Part shown: one piece after another, positions 54,126-63,979 of the stretch
Position numbering within the stretch: position 1 is the stretch's first letter
How the letters are laid out: each line of letters begins with the position of its first letter
NCBI RefSeq assembly: GCF_001544455.2
Contig: NZ_FCOC02000003.1
Location: 600,605-664,604 of the forward strand
Source of the DNA: Caballeronia sordidicola
Lineage (GTDB): Bacteria; Pseudomonadota; Gammaproteobacteria; Burkholderiales; Burkholderiaceae
Direction of reading: 5' to 3'
Length of the DNA: 64,000 bases
The notes under the pieces: model-generated
The model's input: only the letters and a program-made list of their open reading frames with translations
The model's database searches: none
What the model was told of the DNA's origin: nothing
Position numbers and translations under genes: made by a program

Positions 54126-56440
54126 TGCCTATCTTCAAAGAAGCCGTGCAAGCGGTAATGAAAAAGGCCATTGCGCTTGCCCCTGACAGCTTCATTCCCG
54201 GCGGCAAGCCAGACCCGCTGATTCTGCATAAGCATGGGCTGATCGGTGCATCGGTAAGCCGTATCGACGGGCCGTTGAAGGTCTCCGGCCGTGCGCCCTT
54301 CGCCGCCGAGTTTCCGCTGGAGGGCATGACTTACGCAGCATTGAAGTATTCGTCGATTGCGTGCGGGCGGATTGCGGATATCGATACCGCCGCCGCCGAA
54401 GCTGCGCCAGGCGTCGCACTGGTGATGACCTACCGGAACGCGCCCCGCCTCAAGCCCATGCCCGCGTTCATGACCAAGCCCAAGGCGGCGGGCGGCGACA
54501 ACCTGCCGATCATGCAGGACGACCAGATTCACTGGAACGGCCAGCCGGTCGCGCTGGTGCTGGCCGGGACGCAGGAGCAGGCCGACCACGCGCAGTCCCT
54601 GATCCGCGTGACCTACGAGACGGGAAGCGACGGCGTGACCTCGCTGGACGCGGCGAAGGCAAATGGTTCGGAGCCCGGAGTATTCCAGGGCGAACCGCTG
54701 AAGCTCGAAATCAAGGATGCCGAGGCTATGCTGGCTGCGGCGCCCTACAAGATCGACGTGCGCTATACGACCCCGCGTCACAACCACAATCCCATCGAAC
54801 TGCATGCGGCAACGCTCGCATGGCAGGGGGACGAACTGCGCATCCACGATACCGTGCAGGCGGTCGCTCACGAAGCGTGGACCATGGCGGAGGTATTCGG
54901 TATCGACGAGAAGAACGTGCATGTCACTTCGCCCTACGTTGGCGGCGGCTTTGGGTCGAAGACCGTGTGGCAGCATCAGGTGTTGGCTGCGGCCGCCGCA
55001 AGGCTCGCGCAGCGACCCGTGCGGATCATGTTGTCCCGGGAAGGCGTGTTCCGCATTGTAGGCGGCCGTACGCTCACGGAACAACGCGTGGCACTCGGCG
55101 CCCAGGCCGATGGCACGCTGGACGCACTGATCCACACCGGCACGGTTGCGATGACGCCGCACAACAACATGCCTGAGCCTTTCATCCTGCCGGCCAAGAG
55201 CGCCTACGCTTCGCGAAGCTTTCTGCTCGACGTGGAGACCGTCAGGATGAACATGACGGCCAACACCTTCATGCGGGCGCCGGGGGAAGCGGTCGGCACC
55301 TTTGGGCTGGAATCGGGTATCGACGAACTCGCTCACGCCATGAAGATGGATCCCATCGAATTGCGTCTCAGGAATGAACCGGAGAAAGATCCGACGACGG
55401 GGTTGCCGTTCTCGCAGCGCGGTATTGTCGATGCGTGGAAATCCGGCCGCGAACGCTTCGGCTGGAAAGCGCGCGGCGAGCCGGGAACCCGGCGCGATGG
55501 CGACTGGCTGGTCGGTCTGGGCTGTGCCACGGGGACTTATCCGTATTATCGGATGCCGGGTGGCGCGGCACGGATTACGCTGACCGACAAAGGGCGGGCC
55601 ACTGTCAGCATCGCCGCGCACGAAATGGGCATGGGTACAGCGACCGCTCATAGCCAGATTGCCGCCGAGCGGCTCGGGCTCACCATGGACGACATCGACT
55701 TCGAATACGCCGACTCCAGATTGCCGGGCGTGGTGCTCGCGGGCGGCTCGCAACAGACGGCGGCCATCGGCGCTGCCGTCATTGCCGCCCATCACAAGCT
55801 TGTGAGGGAACTGCTCCGGTTCGCCGGCAACAGTTCGCCGCTTTCCGGGCTTTTGCCCGATGACGTTGGCGGCAGGGACGGCGGTTTGTGCGCGCTGGAC
55901 GATGAGAGCCGGTTCGAAACCTACAGCGCCATACTGGCTCGCGCCAGGAAAAAGGAGGTCACCGTCGAGGCAGAAGCGCCGATGCCGTTCGAATTGCAAC
56001 ACTGGTCCATGCACAGCCACAGCGCGCTCTTCTGCGAGGTGCGGGTCAACGCCGTCACCGGCGAGGTTCGCGTGTCGCGCTTCCTTGGTTCGTTCGACTG
56101 CGGCCGGATCATCAATGCGAAGATGGCTGCGAGCCAGTTTCGCGGCGGCATCATCATGGGGCTGGGCCTTGCATTGATGGAAGAAAGCGAGTTCGACGAG
56201 AGGACCGGGCGTGTAATGAATCCATCGCTTGCGGACTATCACGTGCCTGTTCACCTTGACGTGCCGAAGATCGACATCATATGGGGCGAGGAAGCAGATC
56301 CTCACACGCCGATGGGCGCGCGGGGCGTGGGTGAGATTGGAATCACCGGCGTGGGCGCGGCGGTTGCCAATGCCGTATTCAACGCTACGGGCAGGCGCGT
56401 TCGCGATCTTCCCATCACGTTGGACAAGGTGATGGGTTAG
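54125..56440 (+). CDS. paoC: Aldehyde oxidoreductase molybdenum subunit (PaoC-type)
   Basis: A 771-residue molybdopterin-binding subunit of the xanthine oxidase family. Blocks seen: SRIDGPLKVSGRAPFAAEF (start of the a/b hammerhead domain), YVGGGFGSKTVWQHQVLAAA (molybdenum loop), RAPGEAVGTFGLESGIDELA, and near the end GARGVGEIGITGVG with the predicted catalytic Glu at 737. Length and operon order paoABC fit the periplasmic aldehyde oxidoreductase of E. coli, but no export signal is seen on PaoA here. It probably oxidises aldehydes to acids. No PaoD/XdhC-type maturation gene is adjacent. Confidence 0.9.
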   Translation: MPIFKEAVQAVMKKAIALAPDSFIPGGKPDPLILHKHGLIGASVSRIDGPLKVSGRAPFAAEFPLEGMTYAALKYSSIACGRIADIDTAAAEAAPGVALVMTYRNAPRLKPMPAFMTKPKAAGGDNLPIMQDDQIHWNGQPVALVLAGTQEQADHAQSLIRVTYETGSDGVTSLDAAKANGSEPGVFQGEPLKLEIKDAEAMLAAAPYKIDVRYTTPRHNHNPIELHAATLAWQGDELRIHDTVQAVAHEAWTMAEVFGIDEKNVHVTSPYVGGGFGSKTVWQHQVLAAAAARLAQRPVRIMLSREGVFRIVGGRTLTEQRVALGAQADGTLDALIHTGTVAMTPHNNMPEPFILPAKSAYASRSFLLDVETVRMNMTANTFMRAPGEAVGTFGLESGIDELAHAMKMDPIELRLRNEPEKDPTTGLPFSQRGIVDAWKSGRERFGWKARGEPGTRRDGDWLVGLGCATGTYPYYRMPGGAARITLTDKGRATVSIAAHEMGMGTATAHSQIAAERLGLTMDDIDFEYADSRLPGVVLAGGSQQTAAIGAAVIAAHHKLVRELLRFAGNSSPLSGLLPDDVGGRDGGLCALDDESRFETYSAILARARKKEVTVEAEAPMPFELQHWSMHSHSALFCEVRVNAVTGEVRVSRFLGSFDCGRIINAKMAASQFRGGIIMGLGLALMEESEFDERTGRVMNPSLADYHVPVHLDVPKIDIIWGEEADPHTPMGARGVGEIGITGVGAAVANAVFNATGRRVRDLPITLDKVMG

Positions 56441-56451
56441 CGCTCGAATCA

Positions 56452-57351
56452 ATGCCCTATCGACGCTTCGTCCGCTTGTTGTTCGTGATCGCCGCCGCCT
56501 TGTGCGTCGGACCCCTTTGCGCAGAGCCGCTGCATCTACAGGACTATCTCGCAATGCACGGGCGCTCCGCCGACGAGCATGTTGCGTACGGTCCTGCTTC
56601 GTCGCAATTCGTCGAACTGTTTCGCGCGCGCGGCAGCGGTCCATTTCCGGTGGTCGTGCTGGTACACGGCGGCTGCTGGGCGCGTCAATACGGCGGCTTG
56701 CGGCAGATCGCTCCCCTCGCCGGCGCACTTGCCGATAAGGGCTGGATGGTATGGAGTATTGAATATCGAGGTATTGACGAAGAGGGTGGCGGGTTTCCCG
56801 GAACGTATCTCGACGTCGCGCAAGCGCTGCAAAGACTCTCGGGCGAAGCGTCACGCTTGAATATCGATCTTTCCCGAATAGTCGTGGTTGGGCATTCGGC
56901 GGGCGCACAGCTCGCGCTATGGGCTGCTGCGCGACACCGGATTGCGACGGGCAGTGCGCTTTATTCGGCCACTCCGATGCGTTTGCCAACTGTGATCGGA
57001 CTTGGCGCGCTGCCTGACTTGAAAGATGCCGGAGACATCAGGCGGGCATGTGGCGTGAACGCCGTCGCGTTGACGGGTAAGCCGCAACCTGGCCGCGAGG
57101 AAGTATTTGCCGACACCTCGCCGCAAAGCATGTTGCCCATAGGTTCGGAAATGATCTTGATCAACGGCGAGCTCGACAGCGTAGCACCGCCGGCAATCGC
57201 AAAACATTTCGCAAACGATGCGCGGCGCGCAGGCGACAGCATTCGTTACATCGAAGTCCCCAACGCCAGCCATTACGATGAGGTATCGATTGATTCCCCG
57301 GTTTGGCCTGTCTTGTTCAGAACAATCCAGACGTCCTTCTCCAGCCGTTGA
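56452..57351 (+). CDS. Exported alpha/beta hydrolase (esterase, kynurenine-formamidase-like)
   Basis: A 299-residue protein with a signal peptide (about 1-24, cut near LCA-EP). Alpha/beta hydrolase motifs: oxyanion HGGCW (72-76), nucleophile S149 in VVVGHSAGAQLALW, acid in INGELDSVAPP, and His in PNASHYDEV. HGGxW with GHSAG is the pattern of arylformamidase/BD-FAE-type esterases. It starts 12 bases after paoC and may be co-transcribed. The substrate is unknown. It is convergent with the GGDEF gene, three bases apart. Confidence 0.85.
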   Translation: MPYRRFVRLLFVIAAALCVGPLCAEPLHLQDYLAMHGRSADEHVAYGPASSQFVELFRARGSGPFPVVVLVHGGCWARQYGGLRQIAPLAGALADKGWMVWSIEYRGIDEEGGGFPGTYLDVAQALQRLSGEASRLNIDLSRIVVVGHSAGAQLALWAAARHRIATGSALYSATPMRLPTVIGLGALPDLKDAGDIRRACGVNAVALTGKPQPGREEVFADTSPQSMLPIGSEMILINGELDSVAPPAIAKHFANDARRAGDSIRYIEVPNASHYDEVSIDSPVWPVLFRTIQTSFSSR

Positions 57352-57353
57352 TT

Positions 57354-58529
57354 TCAGGCAGCCGAGCGGCTTGCACTGGACTGTGCCAACTCGAGCCGAT
57401 TACCGCCCAGCGATTTCGCACTGTATAACGCCTGGTCGGCCTCGGCCAACAAGTCGGCAAGGGTGGACGCTTCGCTTCCAAACTGTGCCAGACCAATGCT
57501 GACCGTGGCCTGTATCCCGATTCCATTGACGTGGTGAGAGATCGTCTCGGCGAAACGCCTAACAATGGCCTCGCCCATTTCCTTGGCGCGGACGCTGTCG
57601 TGTCCAGGCAGCAGCGCAGCAAATTCTTCTCCACCCAGGCGCGCAAGAATTGCCTTGGAACCGATCACGCTCCGGGCAACGTCACTGAAGGACTTCAGGA
57701 TCTGATCGCCCGTCCCGTGACCGTATCGATCATTGATCGCCTTGAAGCGGTCGAGGTCGAAGGCAAGAAGTGAAATTGGCCGGGATGATTGGCCGTCGCG
57801 AATAGCACGCGCGCTTTCTTCGAAGAACCATCTGCGATTGCCGAGGCCCGTTAAATAATCCGTTTGCGATTCCTGCACAAGCTGGCCATGCGCTTCCTCG
57901 CGGATGAGCGTGAGCAGGGTCATCGGCAAGATAACCGAATACAGCACGCCCTCATACATTGTGATCTTGCTGAGCAGCAATAGGAAATCATGTCCGTACA
58001 GTGTCGCCAGCCAAGGCAAAACGAGTGCCCGGGCGGCGTAGAACAGCGCATGTCCGCCCGACACCAGCATGGCGATGCTGCGCGATTGCAACCCTTTCAT
58101 CCCGTCGCTTCGCAGCAGTTCGCGCGATGTCATGCCGCAAGCCAACGCAATTGGAATCGCGCTTGCGTAGTTCCAGATGGCATCCTGCCACTGCGCGCCT
58201 CCAGCGGCCCACGTCAGCGCCATTACGGCGAGCAGGCCGATCGAACTTGCGCGGTATTGCCGTGCGTTCAGCGACGCGACGCCGTGCAGAATCAACAGGT
58301 AGCCGGAAAGAATGACGAGGTTGCTGAAGGCCGAGCCTGTCGCGCCGGGAAGGTCGCGGCGCCACGTCGCCACCGCGCAGCCAACTGCAAGCGTCGCATA
58401 TCCCGCTGCCAGTATCTTCAACTCCTTGTTGCGCCTTGGATTTATTCGGCGTTCCCAAAGCGTCAGCGCAGAACTGGCGAAAAGCGTTCCAATTGCAAGC
58501 AGATAAAGGGTAAGAAGATCGACATGCAT
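57354..58529 (-). CDS. Membrane-bound diguanylate cyclase (GGDEF)
   Basis: A 391-residue protein. About six hydrophobic segments fill residues 1-205, followed by the GGDEF domain from about 220 (QTDYLTGLGNRRWFFEESAR). The active-site loop is RLGGEEF (297-303) and the metal region FDLDRFKAINDRYGH. It should make cyclic di-GMP; no RxxD inhibitory site is visible before the loop. The membrane part may sense an unknown cue. The EAL gene lies 354 bases upstream on the same strand, an opposed pair for cyclic di-GMP. Confidence 0.9.
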   Translation of the reverse strand: MHVDLLTLYLLAIGTLFASSALTLWERRINPRRNKELKILAAGYATLAVGCAVATWRRDLPGATGSAFSNLVILSGYLLILHGVASLNARQYRASSIGLLAVMALTWAAGGAQWQDAIWNYASAIPIALACGMTSRELLRSDGMKGLQSRSIAMLVSGGHALFYAARALVLPWLATLYGHDFLLLLSKITMYEGVLYSVILPMTLLTLIREEAHGQLVQESQTDYLTGLGNRRWFFEESARAIRDGQSSRPISLLAFDLDRFKAINDRYGHGTGDQILKSFSDVARSVIGSKAILARLGGEEFAALLPGHDSVRAKEMGEAIVRRFAETISHHVNGIGIQATVSIGLAQFGSEASTLADLLAEADQALYSAKSLGGNRLELAQSSASRSAA

Positions 58530-58883
58530 TGGTGATGTAGTAGCGCACGCCGTTATATCGCGGCGGGAGTCGCATTTTATGCCGGAAATCTGGCAGCGTG
58601 ATGATAGTTAAGCCAGGGCGATAGTCGGCCTCGGCATAGACGCGCATGCAAGCTGGTTCGCATCGCCGTGCTGTGAAACCTGCTGATTGAGCAGACTACT
58701 TTCAGGCAATGCGGCTTATGACCGCGCCGTGCATCCGCGGTCGGAAGTTGCTTGCTTCGTCGGTAGAAGTGATATCGCTGGCCGTGAATAGCGCCTTGTC
58801 GCATGTACCGTATAACGGCCTCGAAGTGGAAAACTTGAGCGGCAGCTTGTCTCGCCAGTTTCAAGCTTGCGTAGAACCCGGTA
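58530..58883. other. Intergenic region between EAL and GGDEF genes
   Basis: No gene recognised in 354 bases. It should hold the promoter of the GGDEF gene. No terminator-like hairpin with a T run was seen after the EAL gene. Confidence 0.4.
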
Positions 58884-59660
58884 TCAGCTTGCGCTTGCTA
58901 TCGTTGGCATTGCCTTGAAGGCGGGCTTCGCGAACAGGTAGCCCTGCATCAGCGTAACGCCGTTCGCCACAAGGAAGTCGCGCTCGCCGGGTGTTTCAAT
59001 ACCCTCGGCAATCACACGAATCCCCAGATCCCGGCAGATCGTCAGCACGCCGCAGGTAATCCGCTGACGCACGGAATCGGTATCGATGCCACGCACCAGC
59101 GCCATATCGAGCTTGATCAGGTCCGGCTGGAAGTCAGCGAGCAGCGTGAGGCCGGAGTAGCCCGCGCCGAAATCGTCGATTGCCGTCTGAAAGCCGAACG
59201 ACTTGTATGCGCGGAAAATCTGCACGAGATGCGGACGGCTAATGATGTTTTCGCCCTCGATTGTCTCGAAGATGATCCGCTCGACCGGAAAGCCGTGCTT
59301 TTCAGCCGCTTCGAGCGTACTGCGGATGCATGCGGCAGGCTGATAGACCGCGTTCGGCATGAAGTTGATCGACAGGAACGTCTGCATTCGCATTTCTGCA
59401 GCCTGCGCGATCGCAGTGGTGCGGCACCGCTGATCAAAGTAATAACGGTTCGCGTCGTCCACCTGCGCCAGCACCGACGCCGCCGACTCGCCATTCGGAC
59501 CGCGCACGAGGGCTTCGTGTGCATAGGCGCTGCCCGATTTCACATCGACAATGGGCTGAAACGCGAAAGCCATTTCAATGGGTGCAGTCTCGCCAGCGTT
59601 GCAGCCGCCGCAACGGCCGGGCTGTCCGGCCGGCTGTTCCGGGTCATGGATTTCGATCAT
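58884..59660 (-). CDS. EAL-domain cyclic di-GMP phosphodiesterase
   Basis: A 258-residue protein that is almost only an EAL domain. Active-site motifs: HEALVRG (48-54), SINFMPN (N99), FETIEGENI (E132), IDDFGAGYSGL (D162, D163), IKLDMALVRGID (K183) and VIAEGIET. All expected metal and catalytic positions are filled, so it should hydrolyse cyclic di-GMP. The short N-terminus carries a Cys pair (RCGGC, 16-20) that could bind metal or respond to redox state, which is inference. No membrane helix or sensor domain is present. Confidence 0.9.
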   Translation of the reverse strand: MIEIHDPEQPAGQPGRCGGCNAGETAPIEMAFAFQPIVDVKSGSAYAHEALVRGPNGESAASVLAQVDDANRYYFDQRCRTTAIAQAAEMRMQTFLSINFMPNAVYQPAACIRSTLEAAEKHGFPVERIIFETIEGENIISRPHLVQIFRAYKSFGFQTAIDDFGAGYSGLTLLADFQPDLIKLDMALVRGIDTDSVRQRITCGVLTICRDLGIRVIAEGIETPGERDFLVANGVTLMQGYLFAKPAFKAMPTIASAS

Positions 59661-59804
59661 GTTCGAACGCAGTCAGGAAAATGGGTTGGCATGCCGCTGG
59701 CGCATTATTGCAGTTCCGCCATCTATCTTATCGGGCATATGACTTTGCTACTTTAGATGTGTCTTTGTAAATACGCGTTTGCCTGTCAAAAAGCGGTTGC
59801 CCAT

Positions 59805-62054
59805 TCAGGCCTTCAAAGGGTCGCCCGCGAGCGGCAGGTTGCTCACCCGCTTGCCGGTGGCGTCGGCGACAGCATTGGCCAGCGCCGCAGCGGCCGGCCC
59901 TTGTGAAGCTTCTCCCACCCCGAGGAACGGTGTGCCAGGACGGTCGATCAGGTCGACATCGATGCGTCCCGGCACCGACGAAAACCGCAGGATCGGGTAA
60001 GTGCTCCAGTCGAAGCTCGTGATGCCATGCGCCTCAAAGGTGGTCTGCTCGAAGAGTGTCCAGCTCAGTGACTGAATAACTCCACCCTCGACCTGATTGC
60101 GTGCGCCGTCGGGATTCACGATCTGCCCGCAATCCACCGCGCACGCGACGCGTTCGACCTTTACGCCGCCGGAGTTGCGCTCCACGGTGACTTCCATGGC
60201 AATGGCGCAGTACGCCATCAAATTCTTGTACTTTGCAAAAGCGAAGCCCACGCCGTGATCCGGCTTACGCGCAACAGACCGCGCTGCTGCCCAGCCGAAA
60301 CGGGTGCAGGCTTTCTGAATGACATCGCGCGCACGGGGATCGTCCAGATGGCGCAGGCGGAATTCGACTGGATCGAGCCCTGCCTTGGCCGCCAGTTCAT
60401 CGATAAAACTTTCTATTGCAAACACATTCATGTATGCGCCGAGCGAGCGCATGGCGGAGCCGCGGATTGGCATGTCGAGCAGGAAATGCTCGTGCACATG
60501 CAGGTTCGGCACGCGATAAATCGGCACGCTGTTCCGGTCGCCGCCACCTTCGGGCATTGGAATTTCCTTGGGCGGCGCGGGTGTCATCGGCGTGGCGAGC
60601 GACCACGCAGGCATCAGGCGGCCGGCATTCTCAATGCGCTGGTTATGCGAGTTGCTCCAGATCTCGCAAGTCCAGTCGACGATCTGACCGTCTGCATCGA
60701 GCGATGCGCTCAGGTCGGTAGTCATTGCCGGGCCGAAGGGTTCCCACATGTGTTCCTGTTCTCGCATCCATTGGACCCGGACGGGCCGGCCAGGCACCGC
60801 GCGGGCGATCAGCGCGGCGTCGGCGGCGGCATCGTCCGCGCCATTGTGGCCATAGCATCCGGAGCCTTCCATGTGCACGCAACGGACATTGTCCGGTGGC
60901 ATCGACAGCATCTCGGCCAATCCCTTGCGCAGCGGAAACACGCCCTGAGTGTGAGTCCAGACCGTCAGGTGATCGCCGTCCATCAGCGCCACCGCGCACG
61001 ATGGCCCGATCGATCCGTGCGTGAGGAAAGGCTTCGTGAAGCGCCGGTGCAAGGTCTGCGCGGCAGGTGCGGCGGGGCTGGAGCGATCGGCGACGGCGAT
61101 GTCCTGAGCGGGCAGGGCGCGCAAGGTCGCGTGGATGGTCGCCTGCGCGGGCAGGGGCGGAGCGGCATTCCAGCGGGCCGCCGCCGATAACGCGCGCATG
61201 GCGAGGATCGCGCGCCATTCGTCGTCGGCGACAACGGCCAGATAGCTGCCGTCGCGCACGACCTTGACTACACCGGGCATGGCCTGCACGGACGCCATAT
61301 CGACCGAAGCGAGCGTTGCGCCATATGCGGGTGGGCGCACGGCGCGCGCGTGAACCATGCCTGGCAAACGCAGGTCCTGCACGTAGCTCGCGCGGCCGGT
61401 GACCTTGCCCGGAATATCGACGCGCTGTACCGGCCGGCCGATGGTCTCGTACATGCGCGGATCCCGGCGCGGCAGTCCCGGCTGCGCCTGCTGATGCAGA
61501 TTGACGCCGCTGACGGCCTCGCCGAATCCGAGGCGGCGGCCATCGGCGGCCACGACCGCGCCGTCCTTGACTGTCAGCGTTGCCGCGTCCACGCCGAGCT
61601 TGGCCGCCGCCGATTGCAGCAGCAGGCCGCGCACTTGCGCCGCAGCGTTCGCGATCGCGGTGCCACTGTCGGCGACCGAGTGGCTGCCGGCCGTGTAGCC
61701 TTCGTTTGGTGTGGTGGCGGTATCGGCGGTGAGCAGTGTCAGAGCTGACGGCGCAATGCCAAGCTCTTCCGCCGCGATCTGCATGAATGCGGTGCGGATG
61801 CCGGTGCCAAGCTCGGCTTTTCCGGTGAACGCCGTGACGTGACCCTTCTCGTCGATACGGATCCAGGCGTCAAGCATCGGCGAAGTCTTGAGGCTGCCGG
61901 GCAGATCCGGCGCGGCGGCGGTAAACGTGCCCGCTTCGGTGGTCGAGCTTTGCGCCATGACCCGGGCGGCCGCTCCCGGCAAGAGCGAGAAGCCGACCAT
62001 CACGCTGCCTGCAGTAAGGAAGCGCCGTCGCGCGGCGCTGTGTTCGGGCATCAT
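59805..62054 (-). CDS. iorB: IorB-type molybdenum dehydrogenase large subunit (Tat-exported)
   Basis: A 749-residue molybdopterin subunit of the single-chain IorB kind (isoquinoline 1-oxidoreductase beta-like). An N-terminal Tat signal (AARRRFLTAGSVMVGFSLL) places it in the periplasm. Domain blocks: TGKAELGTGIRTAFMQIAAE, IGRPVQRVDIPGKVTGRASY, MRSLGAYMNVFAIESFIDEL and GVGEASQGPAAAAL with predicted catalytic Glu 715. The start ATGATG overlaps the iorA stop by 4 bases. It works with the 2Fe-2S subunit and the cytochrome c upstream. The substrate could be an N-heterocycle, aldehyde or alcohol. Confidence 0.9.
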   Translation of the reverse strand: MMPEHSAARRRFLTAGSVMVGFSLLPGAAARVMAQSSTTEAGTFTAAAPDLPGSLKTSPMLDAWIRIDEKGHVTAFTGKAELGTGIRTAFMQIAAEELGIAPSALTLLTADTATTPNEGYTAGSHSVADSGTAIANAAAQVRGLLLQSAAAKLGVDAATLTVKDGAVVAADGRRLGFGEAVSGVNLHQQAQPGLPRRDPRMYETIGRPVQRVDIPGKVTGRASYVQDLRLPGMVHARAVRPPAYGATLASVDMASVQAMPGVVKVVRDGSYLAVVADDEWRAILAMRALSAAARWNAAPPLPAQATIHATLRALPAQDIAVADRSSPAAPAAQTLHRRFTKPFLTHGSIGPSCAVALMDGDHLTVWTHTQGVFPLRKGLAEMLSMPPDNVRCVHMEGSGCYGHNGADDAAADAALIARAVPGRPVRVQWMREQEHMWEPFGPAMTTDLSASLDADGQIVDWTCEIWSNSHNQRIENAGRLMPAWSLATPMTPAPPKEIPMPEGGGDRNSVPIYRVPNLHVHEHFLLDMPIRGSAMRSLGAYMNVFAIESFIDELAAKAGLDPVEFRLRHLDDPRARDVIQKACTRFGWAAARSVARKPDHGVGFAFAKYKNLMAYCAIAMEVTVERNSGGVKVERVACAVDCGQIVNPDGARNQVEGGVIQSLSWTLFEQTTFEAHGITSFDWSTYPILRFSSVPGRIDVDLIDRPGTPFLGVGEASQGPAAAALANAVADATGKRVSNLPLAGDPLKA

Positions 62055-62527
62055 GCGCGTCCCGCCGCTTGAGTAGAGGAGGAGGCCGCCGAAACGATTG
62101 CCGCGATGATGCGCATGTGCGTGCCGCAGCGGCACAGGTTCGGCTCCATGTGCGCGCGGATTTCATCTTCCGTGGGCGAAGGCGTGCGATCGAGCAGCGC
62201 CTGCGCGCGCATCACCATCCCCGCGATGCAGTAGCCGCACTGCGCCGCCTGTTTATCGATGAACGCGCGTTGCAGCGGGCCGGGTTTGTCGGCTGTGCCG
62301 AGTCCTTCGATGGTGATCACCCGGCGCTCGCCGATGGCCGCAACCGGCATCAGGCACGAGAATACCGGCTCGCCTTCGACTATCACGGTGCACGCGCCGC
62401 ATTGCCCTAGGCCGCAACCGTACTTGGCGCCGTGCAGTTGCAACTGGTTGCGCAGCGCGTAGAGCAGAGGCGTGGATGGATCGATGTCGAGCGTATGACG
62501 CTCGCCGTTCACAGTCAGCGCGATCAT
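62051..62527 (-). CDS. iorA: IorA-type 2Fe-2S subunit
   Basis: A 158-residue two-cluster ferredoxin subunit. C38, C43, C46 (GCGLGQCGAC) and C58 hold the plant-type cluster; C97, C100 (CGYC) and C132, C134 (CRC) the second. No signal peptide, so it is probably carried across the membrane with the Tat-signalled IorB. Start and stop each overlap neighbouring genes by 4 bases (ATGA): cytochrome c upstream and iorB downstream. It passes electrons from the molybdenum site to the cytochrome. Confidence 0.92.
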   Translation of the reverse strand: MIALTVNGERHTLDIDPSTPLLYALRNQLQLHGAKYGCGLGQCGACTVIVEGEPVFSCLMPVAAIGERRVITIEGLGTADKPGPLQRAFIDKQAAQCGYCIAGMVMRAQALLDRTPSPTEDEIRAHMEPNLCRCGTHMRIIAAIVSAASSSTQAAGRA

Positions 62528-63762
62528 GGTGTGGGCGTTTCCTTGCGGTACTTCGCGACGTCATCGGCCTGAAGCTGCCACGGCGTCCGGTTGCTGTATT
62601 GTGCGCGAAGATAGTTTGCGAGATCGGCGATCTGGGCGTCGGTCAGCATGCCGGCGAACGGCGGCATGCTGACGCTGGCCTTGCTGCCTTGCGCGGGCAG
62701 TCCGTCGAGCATCACGCGCACGAGATTGCGCGGGCTATCGCTATTCACCGATGTACTTAGCGACAGCAACGGCCTGCCGCCGACCACGTTCATCGGCGCG
62801 TGCGCGGCGTGGCAGGCCGCACACGAAGCTTCGAACATGGTTGCGCCTGCCTGCTGCAAGCTTGCGCCGGACGCGACCCGCGCGGCGGGAGCGGCAGGAG
62901 GCGGCGTTTGTATCGACATGATGTAGGCGGCCATTGCTTCCACATCCGCTTGCGATGCGTTCGCGAGCGAGCGCGTCACCGGCAGCATGGGTCCGGCGGC
63001 CGCGCCGTGTTCGCTCGCCACGCCCGTGCGTAGATAAGTGCTCAACTGCTCGCGCGTCCATGGCGTAGATGCACCCAACAGTGTCTTGAGCGATGGCGCA
63101 TCCCAGCCGTCGATCACGGCGCCATCGAATGTACGGTCTTTCTTTTCTGCGCCGAACACGTTCAGAGGCGTATGGCACGCGGCGCAGTGGCCGAGGCCAT
63201 CGACCAGATAACGGCCGCGATCCAGTTGGGGGTCCTGTGTGCGGGACATCGGTTCGGGGGTATCGGCGTGCAGGTACAACAGGTTCCACACTGCAAGCAG
63301 CGGCCGGAAATTCAGCGGGAAGATCAGCTTGTTCGCGGCCGCAGTTGCCTGCACTGGCGTGCGCGACATCATGAACGCATAGACCGAGGCAATGTCCGCG
63401 TCCGTCATGTGGGTGAAATGAACGTAAGGGAAGGCGGGATAAAGCAGATGGCCGTCGCTCGATTTGCCACGCCGCATGGCTTGCACGAACGCATCGAGCG
63501 TCCAGGCGCCTATGCCGGTTTTTGTGTCCGGCGTAATGTCGGTGGAATAGAGCGTTCCGAACGGCGTGTGAATTGGCAAGCCGCCCGCGAATGGCGCGCC
63601 GCCAGCGGCCGTATGGCAGACGATGCAGTCGCCTACCGCTGCAAGCTGGGCGCCTCGCTGCACAGGATCAGGGTCGGCCGCCGGCGATACCCCTGGCAGC
63701 GCCGCGCCCGATGCAGCGGCGATAGTCAACACTGCTGTCCGTAGAATGGCCTTGACGTTCAT
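62524..63762 (-). CDS. Three-haem cytochrome c subunit of the molybdenum dehydrogenase
   Basis: A 412-residue periplasmic cytochrome. Signal peptide about 1-29 (cut near SPAA-DP), then three haem-binding motifs: CIVCH (46-50), CAACH (193-197) and CAACH (314-318). The layout is that of cytochrome subunits of alcohol, aldehyde and nicotinate dehydrogenases, which pass electrons to the respiratory chain. MPPFAGMLTDAQIADLANYL near the end gives a likely Met ligand. The start at 63762 gives a proper signal peptide; the longer frame to 63858 does not. First gene of the operon, coupled to iorA by ATGA. Confidence 0.92.
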   Translation of the reverse strand: MNVKAILRTAVLTIAAASGAALPGVSPAADPDPVQRGAQLAAVGDCIVCHTAAGGAPFAGGLPIHTPFGTLYSTDITPDTKTGIGAWTLDAFVQAMRRGKSSDGHLLYPAFPYVHFTHMTDADIASVYAFMMSRTPVQATAAANKLIFPLNFRPLLAVWNLLYLHADTPEPMSRTQDPQLDRGRYLVDGLGHCAACHTPLNVFGAEKKDRTFDGAVIDGWDAPSLKTLLGASTPWTREQLSTYLRTGVASEHGAAAGPMLPVTRSLANASQADVEAMAAYIMSIQTPPPAAPAARVASGASLQQAGATMFEASCAACHAAHAPMNVVGGRPLLSLSTSVNSDSPRNLVRVMLDGLPAQGSKASVSMPPFAGMLTDAQIADLANYLRAQYSNRTPWQLQADDVAKYRKETPTP

Positions 63763-63910
63763 CTTTTTCGCGCAGTTGGAAGCATGGATGTTACATGCAG
63801 TTCTCGATGTGCCGACGGAGACTACTTTGACACACGCTGCGGGAATCGACGCGGGCAAGCTTAAGCCGCCCGAAAGCGGACCTTTGAATCTGGCTGCAAA
63901 TGGACATTAT

Positions 63911-63979
63911 TATTTAGCTGCTACATGTAATGTCGAGGCTAAGTTCAGATGTCGGGGTTCCAGCTAAATAGAAATGTCG
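63911..63979. repeat. Possible insertion-sequence end at window edge
   Basis: TATTTAGCTG (63911-63920) and CAGCTAAATA (63961-63970) are exact reverse complements. ATGTCG, followed by a G-rich stretch, recurs at 63930, 63949 and 63974. Iterated short repeats near a terminus are seen in IS21-like elements. The element itself would lie beyond the window, so this is only a hint. Confidence 0.3.

Noticed and set aside
54122..56989. 955-codon open frame on the minus strand
   Set aside because: It is the antisense shadow of paoC, whose domains and active-site motifs are clear. The minus-strand translation is Arg/His-rich and low in family patterns, as expected for shadow frames in GC-rich DNA.
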